A DNA stretch of 64,000 nt from Ulota crispa (Eukaryota; Streptophyta; Bryopsida; Orthotrichales; Orthotrichaceae), in contig OY987243.1 of the NCBI GenBank assembly GCA_963920765.1, forward strand, positions 34,347,060 through 34,411,059, written 5' to 3'. The notes under the pieces were generated by a model. The model searched no databases. It saw only the letters and a list, made by a program, of their open reading frames with translations, and was not told the origin of the DNA. Positions 24,490-35,793 of this stretch are shown in pieces. The first letter of the stretch is position 1, and each line of letters begins with the position of its first letter. The position numbers were made by a program, and so were the translations under genes.

Positions 24490-27104
24490 TCCCTAAAGGA
24501 CCAAGCCATTTTTATGTGAAAAACATAGAAAACTGCCACTTTTGGGGAAGCAAGTACAATGGTAAGGAAAAAAGTTTTTTACAAGAATCCAACCTTAAGA
24601 TCTTGGGCAATGCACTATACCAAATTTTCATGGGTTCTCTGCGTTCAAGGCCCTATTAGAGGGGGGCTATGTAGGTAAATTTTGTGTATTTTCATAGGGC
24701 TATGTTTAGGTAAATTTCTAAATTCTTCAGATTAAATGAACCCTATGCTTCATTATAAAAAATAAATTGTGATATTTTAGGGTATCCTATTTTCATTATA
24801 AAGACATGTACCAGACAAACAACAAAACTTTCATAGCTCTAGAGTAACAAGATAAGGAAACCCTACCCAACCTCTTGTAATGACAAGTAATACCCTAAAC
24901 CATTGTGAAACTAAATTTCATCCATAATTTTGAACCACAAATTTTGCTTGTCATCCTCCCCTTGTACCGCCACGTGTAGTATAGAGAGAGCGCCACCCAT
25001 TGTAAATCCTAGTACAGCTGGCATATAGGGCGCATTGGAAACTTGCTTTGGATTTTACAGATTCATTTAACCCCTAAATCCCTAAGTGTTCCCTCGGGGG
25101 ACAAATGAGATTTTGGGCAGGTACCTACAGCCTCAATTTTTGTCTTGATTTTTTGAAACTTTTTTTGAAGATAGGAAAGCACATTAGCTTTTGCCTTTGG
25201 GGAATATAATATTTATTCCAATCCATGTCCAAAAGCAAAAGTTATACCTAGATAAGCAAAAATATATGGAGATCGGGTAGCAAAAAAAAATTACAAAAAT
25301 TTGAATTTAAAAAAAACAAAAAAAAATCATCTCATAGGCTATAGTTTTGTATACATTTGAAGCTTTGATTCATTCCATTTGGACTAGTTGTGAAAAAGTT
25401 ATGGACAATCTTGTTTTTTGGGCAATTCAAGCATCTTCTTGAAAAAATAACTTATAAACTTCATTTCTGAATGCAAGTTGTTTTCAAAAAAAATTGTTAA
25501 AGATGGTGAAGTTTGATTTTTAGAACAATCTCATCATTGGGATTATTGCGTTTCAATTCCATTGCAAGGTTATTAACAATTTAAATTTTTGTTCAATCTC
25601 AGACCTTCATCCACCTAATGATTTCTTTAAGAATAAAAATTAGGTATTTTTGGTTTTCATTTTTTTTGAGATATTTAACTCAATTTCCCACCACAAAAAA
25701 ATAAACCTCAAAGCTCTGAAGTGCAAAAATTTTATGTCAAAAAAGCTCACAGTCAAATAATCTAGTCATGCAAGGTGCAAAGAAGCTTGTTCTTTATAAT
25801 TCAATTGCAAATATCTTGCAATCTGTGTAATCAAAGTTTATGGATTTATGTGTGCACATTCTTATACAAGTCTAGTACAAAATCCTATGGTTAGATATAC
25901 AAAAAGACCAATTTTCAAACTTTTTACTCTTCGCAATAGAAATCACAGTTTTGGGTGTCTTTTGACAAAATAAAGGCCCCAGGGATTTAGGGGTTAATAC
26001 TAAAACCTATATCAGACCCTTCTTTATTAATATTAAACCTATACTAGACTGTACCCTATTATATTCCTAGATTTTTGTCTCTAATAAAATAACCCTATTG
26101 TAGACCTAAAAAATATATAAAACTCATCAATATAAAATACCCTTTGTTGTTTATAAAGACCATATACACATTACAATGACCCTTATTTATTTTAAAGGCA
26201 TGTCAAAAATTTAGGACCGAAGTTATTAAAACAACCCTTCATTTGATTGCACGTGTTCTTAAATAAAATGGGGAGTGCACTCCCCAAGCATAAGATCTTA
26301 TAGTAGACTACAAGAGGTACACGTGATAAAAAAAATCAGCTCAATCTACAAAAAAATGAGTGAGAAATTTTACATGTGAATTGCGGGAACATGTTTTTCT
26401 TGCTGCTGTCCAAAAAATTCAGAAGGCTTTGACCACTCTTAAAGCAACAAAATTACTCTACACAAAGTTGTGGTTTTTTTTTCCCATGTAGGAGACCAAG
26501 TTAGGTATGTGTGAGAGAATTTTCAAATCATTTGAAACTATACAACATATGGGAAAAAATAGTAAGTAAAAAGAAGTAGAGAATGAGTCAAAACACTAAA
26601 TTGTTAAGAATTTAATTGTTAAAATGAAAAATGCAAATCCTAGTGGTTATAATGTTGTAATAAACAATCTACATCCTTTAGTAAATTTTTTTCCAAAATA
26701 ATGAAAATTGAGTAAAGTAAAGGGCTTCAAAGTTTATTTTAGAGTAGAGAATCCATAACTGCCCGCAAACAAAAATTCCTCATAACTTTCATCTCATGTA
26801 TCAAAATTGAATGATTCAAAGCTCCCCACATCTATATAAGTCTAAAGAGCCTATTTCAGATTTTTATTTGAAGAAAATAAAAAATTTAAAGAAATTTTTG
26901 GTTGCCTAAGGAGCAGCATTTTCTAGATTTTCATGCATAGCTTCTTCAATAAATGTTGGAATGAAGAAAAAATTACATTCCCACGTAGATCTTTGAATTC
27001 CTCACCTTCAATAAATGTTTCAGATAATCACGCAAGGTAGTTTAGCCATAGGTATATGCCCAAAATCCCGTTTGTCCCCCGAAGGGACAATGGTCCTTTA
27101 GGGG
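24490..27104. mobile_element. TTAA-flanked element, about 1.7 kb plus a nested copy
   Basis: TTAA at 24486-24489 precedes TCCCTAAAGGACCAAG, and CCTTTAGGGG precedes TTAA at 27105-27108. Its right half matches, inverted, the element at 28524-29476 ('caataaatgttggaatgaag'). A 923-bp relative is nested at 25071-25993. Coding capacity is absent. Confidence 0.6.
25071..25993. mobile_element. Nested TTAA-flanked element, 923 bp
   Basis: Ends CCCCTAAATCCCTAAG and CCCAGGGATTTAGGGG sit between TTAA copies at 25067-25070 and 25994-25997. The interior is AT-rich without a frame. Confidence 0.78.
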
Positions 27105-27105
27105 T

Positions 27106-27430
27106 TAAGGTAGGAACAACCATAAGCATTAGTTTAAGGTTTTGAACATGATGACTATTAATAGACATCTAACAAATTATAAGATCTTGTTAGCAACAAA
27201 AATAATAATAATTAGTTTGCACTCTTGAATGTATTATTTGGATATTGTGAGAATAAGTTGTGAATTTTTAAAGACCAAAGTAACTGTCATTGTACGCATA
27301 ACCAACATTAAGATTTCATGTTCACATGTTGTGCATCCTTGTAATTACATCTATTTACTTCTATAGATGTTCCAAGATTTTAAAGGTGACGGTTCTGGGG
27401 ACACTAACGCTTGCGGGTGGTCCTACCTTA
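27106..27430. mobile_element. MITE of the TAAGGTAGGA family inside CACTA-1
   Basis: Left end TAAGGTAGGAACAACCATAA; right end, inverted, TAAGGTAGGACCACCCGCAA. The interior aligns with 12066-12374. It begins at the TTAA that ends the preceding element. Confidence 0.7.
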
Positions 27431-28073
27431 TACGAACATCAACATGCGTGGACAAAGCCTTTGAAAAACGACATTTTGTTTTGAGATTTAAAATTTCATT
27501 TGTAACTGTATTTTATGCTGAGGACTTATTAGAAGTTTTATTGAGAGGCGAGCTTTTTATTTCTGGTTAAAATCAAAATTCCATACGAATGAAGTACTTT
27601 TTGTTATAAATTTTGAATGCGTAAATGTTTTATTTGATTACATATGAATTGATCATATAATTATAGACTATGCAAACAATTATGGACTTTGTAAAACATC
27701 AGAAAAAATTAAACAGTATTTAAACAAAATATCAAAAAAAATTGTAATACTTTTATAAAGTATTAAGAGATCTGTCAATGTTTTGCATATATTTCCGGAA
27801 AAGTGATTGAATTGTTAATCATTTACTTTGAGAATTTTGCTTTTAGTTAATAATGACATTGAAAAAGTTATAGGTATTTTTAGTCAATCATAGTAAAGAA
27901 AACCCAAATGGTGTTACTTTACAACTCAAAAACATCTAATCCTAAAACATACTACAATTAACAAACTTCATATGTGTAACATATGAGCTTTAAAATAACA
28001 AAAAAAATTAAAGTATACGAAAGAGGTATAAATAAAATGAATGCAATGCTGCAACTATCTTCTAATTTTTGCA

Positions 28074-28077
<4 letters not shown>

Positions 28078-28109
<32 letters not shown>
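28078..28109. repeat. (AT)n microsatellite
   Basis: Sixteen or so AT dinucleotides in a row within CACTA-1. Confidence 0.95.
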
Positions 28110-28111
<2 letters not shown>

Positions 28112-28523
28112 TTTTTTAGGATAAAATTTATTGCAAAATGATGTATCAATTCCACAATCATGGGATTGACTTGACATCTACCAACAAATCTACACTAAAC
28201 AAAAATTTATAGCTATGATAAACCATAAATATTTAGGAAATGGTTAGATTTTTTGGGTATATCCATTTTTGATTATATAGAGTTTGTGTTGTACTCTGAT
28301 AATATTAGAAGTTCAAACATAGATTATATCATTTTAGGATCACACATAAGAAAATAGTCACATGTATGTACAATGGGGTTGAATAAGTTTTTGGTCATCC
28401 TATATAGGGTGGAAACATGGGTCCAAATGATAAAAAATTGACAAAAGTTTGTCCAAGTTGACAACAATACCTTTTTGCACCAATTTCTTTGTTGTTGCTA
28501 TGATGGGTTTGCAATATTATTAA

Positions 28524-29476
28524 CCCCTAACAGACCAACTGTTCCCTTGGGGGATAAATGGACTTCGGGCATGTACCTATGATTAAACCAATTTTTACAA
28601 CTTTATGAAACTTTGAGGTTGGTGGGGAATGCAAAGATGTACATGCACATCTAATTTTTTCTTCATTCCAACATTTATTGAAAAAGTTATGCATGAATAT
28701 TTGAAAAACAAGGGAAGGCAGGCAATCCAGGCAGCCCAAAAGACTTCTTTAAAAATTGCATTTTTTTAAAGTAAAAATCTGAAATTGGTTATTTAGATTT
28801 TTATATGTGTGGAAAGCTTTGAATCATTCAATTTTGATTAATGAGTAAGAAGTTTTAGTTTGCGGGCAGGTATGTAACTTCTAAACCTCCATTCCTTTTG
28901 CCCTCATAAAATTTGGTGCTTTAATTTTTTGAGCTTTTTGTTTATTTATTCTTTGACTCTTTTTTTTTCAAGTTGTAATAGACTAAGATTCCTTGGTTTT
29001 CACCATTTGGATCAAAGTAATTCAAATTTCTGAATTTTACGTAAATCCTCCAATTTTGCTTTGTGTATATGCAAATTTCATGGTCTTACAGCATTGCAAG
29101 ATTTTACGAAGTATGTTGCACACCTCCAATTCATTTGAAAATTCTCCCACACTTACCTAACTTGCTCTTCTACATGGAAACAATAAACCTCAACTTTGTG
29201 TAGAGCAATTTTTTTGATATAAGAGTGATCAAAGGCTTCTAAAATATTTGGGCAATAGGGAAAAAAAAGTTCTTTTTTCATTTTAGATGCCAATATCTCA
29301 CTCCTCTACATCTAGAATGAGTTGATTTTTGTCTCATAAGTACCTCCAATAGTCTAGGGCAAGATCTCATGGTTGGATTTCCAAAAAGAAGAGAAAAAAT
29401 CTTACCTTTCTACTCATTCCCCCAAAAGTGCAATTTTCAATATCTTTCACAAATAAAAGGCTTAGGACTTTAGGGG
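28524..29476. mobile_element. TTAA-flanked element, 953 bp, sharing its right junction
   Basis: TTAA at 28520-28523 precedes CCCCTAACAGACCAACTG; the right end CTTTAGGGG is followed by CTAA (29477-29480), a one-base variant of TTAA. The next element starts immediately after. The interior is an inverted relative of 26.2-27.1 kb. Confidence 0.65.
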
Positions 29477-29480
29477 CTAA

Positions 29481-30760
29481 CCCCTAAAGTACCAAGTGTT
29501 TGTTCAATGGACACTTGAGAACTTAGGTAGGGTCATACAAAATTGATTTTTGTTAGATGTTCTCAAAATTGTTACACAAGGTGTAAATATGTACCTTCCA
29601 AGTGGAAATGTAATTTTTTCCCCAATCAAATGCTTGATGGAAAAATTATGATGCCCAATAGATTTTGGGCAACTTGGGCAATTTGAGCATCTTTGGAGAA
29701 TCTTATACTAAAAATCTCATGAACTTTTGAAGTTTGGCATGTATGTAACTAATAGAACATAGTACATAATAGTCCAAAAAAAAAACTTGACCTCTCAAAT
29801 CACATTCTAAGAGGAGTCAAACTTTGTTAACCATGTTTGTGCAATTTCAAGAAGAAAACATTTTCTTCTAACTTCAAAACTTGTTATCTTTCAATCTTTA
29901 TATTCAAAGTTCCTAAATTTTTTTCCACATCTTCTACATGTTGGTCTCTAACTTTTCCCCATTTGGATTTCAAATGAAAAACTTCCTCATTGCACAATAA
30001 ATCATTGAAAGATGACTAGTCTATTGCCAATTCACTTAAGCTCCTTACACTGCAAGGTGATTTAGAAATAAGCTTCACTCTATACTTACTTTTGGAAATT
30101 TTCATGAGTTGACCTAACATCATGTATTTATGAATGGTAAAAAAATTACTCCATGATGGCATGGTTGTTACATTGGACCGCTCGTTCGCCTACCCGCCTG
30201 TACGCCCGAAGTGTCCAATTGAGGTCATGGTTTGTCCGGTGAAGTCAACTCATAGTTGACTTTAAAAATGGTCCAAAATAACAAAAATACTTACTTTGTA
30301 CATGCTAGTGACACTCATTGTTGCCACCATGAAGTCAAAATGTGGATTCAAAGCAATGTCACGTAATAAAAATGAAAATTTATAATTTGATTCTTCCATT
30401 TTTAGGTCAAAAACCCTGAAAATGCCCTAAATTGTCCATTTGGTCCAATTTGTCTGCCCGTGCTATCTGATTTGTCTGCCCGTCCATGTTGTCCGACAGC
30501 CTCAACTCGCCCAAAGTAACAATCCTGCATGATGGCTCAAAGTTTGCTAACTTTGTTTTGCAAGAATGAAAAAAAGTTGTTTTTCTCACTTCAAATGTCA
30601 TAATCTTACAATCCATGTGGTTAAATGGGTTGAAAGGTTATGCACATATTGGTTTATTTGTTTAACACACTTTTGTAGGGTTTGAAGTTCAAAAATGGAG
30701 TTTTTATTTTCAATTTTGGGCAATGTCCTAAACATCGGCAGTTGGTTCTTCATTGTTAAG
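29481..30760. mobile_element. TTAA-type element, right end not found, carrying a nested MITE
   Basis: It starts CCCCTAAAGTACCAAG and aligns, inverted, with the complete element at 55756-56701 (for example 'ttgcacaataaatcatt' and 'cttacactgcaaggtgattt'). Similarity fades near 30620-30700 and no CCCC/TTAA end is visible, so the right end is probably lost. Confidence 0.55.
30161..30527. mobile_element. Mutator-like MITE with 9-bp target duplication CATGATGGC
   Basis: CATGATGGC occurs exactly at 30152-30160 and 30528-30536. Inner ends are ATGGTTGTTACATTGG and, inverted, CAGGATTGTTACTTTGG. The body is notably rich in CCCGCC/GCCCG compared with its surroundings. The homologous element at 55756-56701 lacks it. 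Confidence 0.75.
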
Positions 30761-30902
30761 TAAGTGTAAGTTGGGAGAAAATGCAATTTTGGGACTTTTG
30801 AATTTTGTGTTTTTTAAAGTGCATTTAGTGAATCTTCTTCAAAAAAACCCAAAATCTAGAAGTCCCAAAATTGTATTGTTTCCCAATTTACTAAATATGG
30901 TA
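30761..30902. mobile_element. Short foldback MITE
   Basis: GTAAGTTGGGAGAAAATGCA and TTTTGGGACTTTTGAATTTT are mirrored by AAATCTAGAAGTCCCAAAAT and TTTCCCAATTTAC. It is related to 21918-22173. Confidence 0.5.
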
Positions 30903-31099
30903 TTATGTGCTTACAAGTGGTCAAGTGATGAGTCATGAGGTAACTTGCCAAGGTAAGGCACCCTAATTGTCAAGGCAATCTAAATGCAATATTCAATGTA
31001 CAAGTCAATTTGAAATGAGGTAGTCCTTTTTTTATTAAACGTAGTAGTAAAATAGGTGTTATCAAATTCTTATCGCATTGATCAACACGTAAATAATTG

Positions 31100-31985
31100 C
31101 CCTCTTACACAATTTTCAGTCTAATCTAGAAGATTCAAGGAAACCGTCTCAATTCTCGTCATTATGCTCCGGATTTGACTCGTCAAGGTTGAAGCCCTTC
31201 TGCATGCACGGCTGGATTCTTGAGATTCCTACATCCGGAGAATGCGGTTGCAGGAGGACTTCTTTGAAGACATCCTCTTCTAACATTGCCAGCATTTTTG
31301 TTGTAAGCTTACCGAGAGTTTGAGACTCTTCCTTCGATTTGTCACTTTTTTCATAGTCATTGTTTAAGGTGCCCTCCTCTGTTTGGCCTAGCACGTCCCT
31401 GACGTGCACAAGAACCTTCTGCCTTACCTAGACAACGCTGCAACCTCGACAACGCCGCACATCGCGGTCCTCAACCCCGTCCGGACGTCGTCTTCTTGTG
31501 CCTCGTCCACTTTGACGTCTGTCTCCTATACGTATTCTCCCCGCTCATACAGGTGTGTTCCCTTGGCGTCTGCATTTTCCCCGTTTTCCCATTATTCCCA
31601 GACTTCCCACTGTCCCGCTGCTTAACATTCGTCCTCGACCGCCGTCCACCTTCACCGTCTCAGATTTGGCACTCTCTCATGCTGTGGCGGTGCGCTCGTG
31701 TAACCTTTTGAGCTCCAGTTTCTACTTTTCTCGTTGCTACTAGCGACATAGAGAGAAGATGTGTAGATGATTGGGAAAGAGCGAGCAAGTTCAGGTTGTT
31801 TTTGGCTGTGTTCTCACGTACTGTTCAATTCGGATGCAGAGTTTAGAGCCGATTTGGGAGGCTGGAATGTTATTAAAGATGTTGTTGGGAGTATCTCATG
31901 TGCTACAGCAGTGCGGACAACTGATTTTGTACACAGCAGTTCCGGATATTGGGCAAAAATACATAGGCTTATGTCATTGAACTAG
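31100..31985. other. GC-richer gene-like island inside CACTA-1, unrecognised
   Basis: Base composition rises sharply here. On the minus strand 31409-31149 is an open frame ending in an acidic tail (LGKLTTKMLAMLEEDVFKEV ... EHNDEN), plausibly the last exon of a gene. On the plus strand, frames at 31404-31743 and 31771-31980 (ending 'AVPDIGQKYIGLCH') are also open. I cannot assign either to CACTA transposase or to a host family. It may be a captured host fragment or a decayed element gene. Confidence 0.35.
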
Positions 31986-32847
31986 TTTGTATAAGTTATT
32001 TAGTTTTATTTGCAAGTTATGTAACAATTGGAACTATGTGTCTTTAAGTTCTGATGCAGGCCTCGATTTGCTATATTGAATCGTGATGTTTTATGGAGGA
32101 TGACTTCTCAATGCAAATAATAAATCATCTTGTTTTATATAGAATGGTTTTCTCTTGAGCGAGCTCTTGAGCTGATTTAGGGAGAAATCGATGTATGTCC
32201 GAAGTTCTTGGCACTTTCGTAGAGCTGTGCAGTGTGCACAGAAAATTTATGTTTTGTGACTAATATTGTAGTGCTGAGGAAACTGAAAATGCAATAAACT
32301 TATATGTGTTTCCATTGGTTTCCAACATCTGTAATTCACCGGACGTGCGATGAATGGTGAATGCAAAAATAGACGCTTGTACACCTCACTATGTGGATTG
32401 CTAATTGTATGTACTTAGTCAATAATGCACCTCAGAAGGCACATCCAGCAAGTGCTATATTTTCTAAAATCGGCAATACTTCTTAATATATGATGTACAG
32501 ATGTCACAGCCTAAGTGGGCAAGGAATACCACTCATACGTCTCCTTATATTTTTAGCATGGTACGTCGCATCATAAAAACATGCTTGACGTTTTCAGAAA
32601 TTGACGTGGCATGATCAACCCTAAAGAAAAGTAAGAAAAAATAGGATTTGCTGACGTGGAGGGAAGTTCCAGCTTGCTGTGGCAGAAATCACAATAGTCA
32701 ATATGACGTGGCTAGTTGTCCAAAATGACAATCTAACTGACTCAAAACTGTCAACTTAACGACTGAATTAGGGTCACCAAATTGACACCCGTGTTGACAA
32801 AATATTGTCATATCGCTGTCAGTTTGACCACATTTTCCCTCGTAGTG
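31986..32847. other. Right subterminal region of CACTA-1
   Basis: No coding exon. Repeated TTGACA/TGTCAA and GACGTGG motifs in the last 300 bp fit subterminal transposase-binding repeats. Confidence 0.45.
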
Positions 32848-32850
32848 TTA

Positions 32851-33078
<228 letters not shown>

Positions 33079-34716
33079 CTACAAGTATCAACAGGAGCGT
33101 TTACCATTAAAACTGGTCTAGCCAAAAACGTGACTGAGGTCTGTAGAGTGTGTAGATATATGCAGTTAAGCCCCTTCAGTACGGTATCGTGATACAAACA
33201 CTGGATGCAGTCATGGATGTCAAACATACCTTGGAGATGCATTTAAATGTTACAAGCTTCATCATATGAATGACAACCAAACAAACTGCTCCACACGATG
33301 GGTTTTCAAAGGAAGTCAACCTACCGGTGTACTTTGGCAGCCTGGCGTATGCCATTGTACATGGGTTTCTCTATCCTCTCTTGCGCACGCTTCTCTTCTG
33401 AAGTTGTCCTCCACAAATTACTGCACAAACTCAGCACACCGATCCAAATGTTACATAACTCAAACCTACAATTCTTTTCTTATGGAAATATAAGGGGTCA
33501 TACAATACCAGGCATAATTGAAGTTATTAACTTTCTTTCCTTGAGAAAAAACCGCAACTTGACAAACACTAACAACTGCACTACGAGATAATTGCACCAC
33601 TTTTGGTCCACAATGTAAGCATTCAACACTAACTTAAAGAGCTTCGGGTACTCACTCATCTTTATAGTTTTGGATTTCGCCCTCCGGGAACTCCCCTAGG
33701 GGAAACATGTCCGCTACTGGGATAGAAGGGGGATCGGTTTGCTCTAGCCCACCCTTCTTTTACCTAGATTCACAGATCTACAAAGTTAGCTCCAATACAC
33801 AAACAAATCCAACCATTTTGCCAAAAATCCGAGCACATACACATGCACCAACAAACAATTACAACTTCCGGGATGGAGTTTTAGACACGACCAAAAGCGA
33901 CAACATGTTGCTTCAGTACTCACTTGCTCTTGGGCTTCTTCTTCTTCTTTGCCGCCTCTGTACAGCCAAGTCACAAGTGTCACAACTCAAACAAATCCAA
34001 AATGACATATACACCACTGCCGTCATAGTATCCTTGCACTGGACGTTCAAGAGACTTACCATCACCCCGGCTTCGACCTCCTCTTCTTCATCGCCAACTA
34101 GGCCGTCCTGAACTACGTGATTACTGTTTGAAACTTTGTGATTCCCGTTTGAAACTTTGGGTACTGCTTCACAAACATCGGTTGCGGCAGAGGTAGGCTT
34201 TTTCTTGTTTTTCTTCTTCTTCACTTCTACCGAGTCTTGACATTCAACCACGTGCATGTGAGTCCGACAACCATACAATGCCACAAGCCAGCTTACATGG
34301 AGATTAAACAACCCTAAGTCAGTTAGCTCAGAACATAACAAAAAAAATACACCAAAATTGAATCTCTATGCAGCTTGGTCAAGAGGAATGACTTTGACAA
34401 TAATAAATCTTCAACAAAACTAGAATGATTGAGTGATCCTCTAAAAAGACCATCATAATAAACATGTGTTCAATAACAAGAATCTCGTCCTTCATCCGCA
34501 GTCCTTCACCTTCCACAGGTGTGACTGGACTCTTAACCCTAATTCAGGAAGCTTTGCGAGGAAACAAGCGAAAATTGCAATAGGAAGAGGAAGCCTCACC
34601 GCTTCAGGGGCTGATCCATTAACATGTTCCGGTTCATCATCTCCCCCTTCCAATTTCAAACCGATCAGTTGCTCGTGCACCTCCTCATTGAGCAGCGAAT
34701 CGACAGCCCCACCCAT

Positions 34717-35445
34717 GGTTTCCTAGCACCAACACCAACTTCAAACCTGGAAAAACTGCAAAACTGCTTCAGAAGTCAATCTAGCAGATCACCAGATGTC
34801 CACAAACCAACTGTACACATCCAATACAACATTGAGCCCGAAGTACTGTAACTACACTCCGTCTGCAATGCTCTCACAAAACCTGCTCAAATTCTAAATG
34901 AACAACAAATGCTACAAACTTAAACCCTAGGCTTGAGCCCGCAACGACTATTTGGCCATTTCGATATGGAACAGTCCAATTCTTAATCTACAACTGCTCT
35001 GAAAATAACGAGTTCTATTAAAATGCCTAACTAAAATAATCAAATTCAACCTCATTGATCGAAACCAATCAACCTAACCAACGCCGTGAAATCGTATCGT
35101 TCCAAATCGAGCAGATGAACCTCTTGTAATTCAACTGCCTCTCAAGCCACGTTCAAAGCAATGAAAAGCACTTCTAAGAAACACTAGTTCATAGCTCTAA
35201 TTAAGAGAAATTCAAGTTAACTCGTTAAACACTCGAAATCCTCCACCAAATTACCAAATCAAAGGCAAAACAACTCGTTCAAAACGAAAAGTCTCAGAGA
35301 GTGCAAATTTCCAGAAAGATTTTCCACTTGTACCAAACAATCTGCTCACCAAGGAGGACGAAATCTGCACAAGCTACACAAAGTAGGGCTCTGCAACTCT
35401 AGAACCCTTGCAAACTGAGAAGAGCTTTGCGAGTGGCACACCGTC
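34717..35445 (-). promoter_or_regulatory. Duplicated promoter and leader of the MAP2 pseudogene
   Basis: This stretch aligns, inverted, with 59165-59898 upstream of the intact gene. Shared blocks include 'tgtggacatctggtgat', 'gagcagattgtt' and the tail near 35420. Similarity ends near 35445, marking one edge of the duplication. Confidence 0.7.
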
Positions 35446-35793
35446 AGCTAAATAAAATGTGAAAAAAACCGATTGAAGATTCCAACAACCGGTTAAAAAT
35501 CGACTAAATTTTTGAATTTTTCTTAAATATAACTTAGTAGGCAATATCCGGTGTATGCACTAGGGGTGTCAAACCTGATAACTTTTGGTGATTTCGACCA
35601 TAACTTTATCACTTTTAACAGTTATAGTGTGTGATAACTCTATCACCCACCTTGGGAGGTGGGTGAAAACTCCAACAAGTTAAGTCCTTGTTTAACAAAT
35701 AGTTATGAGAGAATCAGTGTCCTCTCTCGTCACTCACACCGACCACGACTAACCCTATCTGGGCGCAGACACCCCCGTCCGACGCGCTTCCAT

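Larger units (their letters stand above)
23356..32847. mobile_element. CACTA-1: 9,492-bp CACTA (En/Spm) element in MAP2 pseudogene intron 6
   Basis: The element begins CACTACGAGGGAAA and ends TTTCCCTCGTAGTG (14-bp inverted repeats). It is flanked by a 3-bp duplication TTA at 23353-23355 and 32848-32850. The paralogous intron in the intact gene carries one TAA at 61830-61832 (minus-strand equivalent of TTA) in matching context, which is an empty site. TTGACA/TGTCAA motifs cluster near the right end (32690-32830), as in CACTA subterminal arrays. The interior is mostly other elements. No transposase was recognised, so it is probably non-autonomous or badly decayed. Confidence 0.88.
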
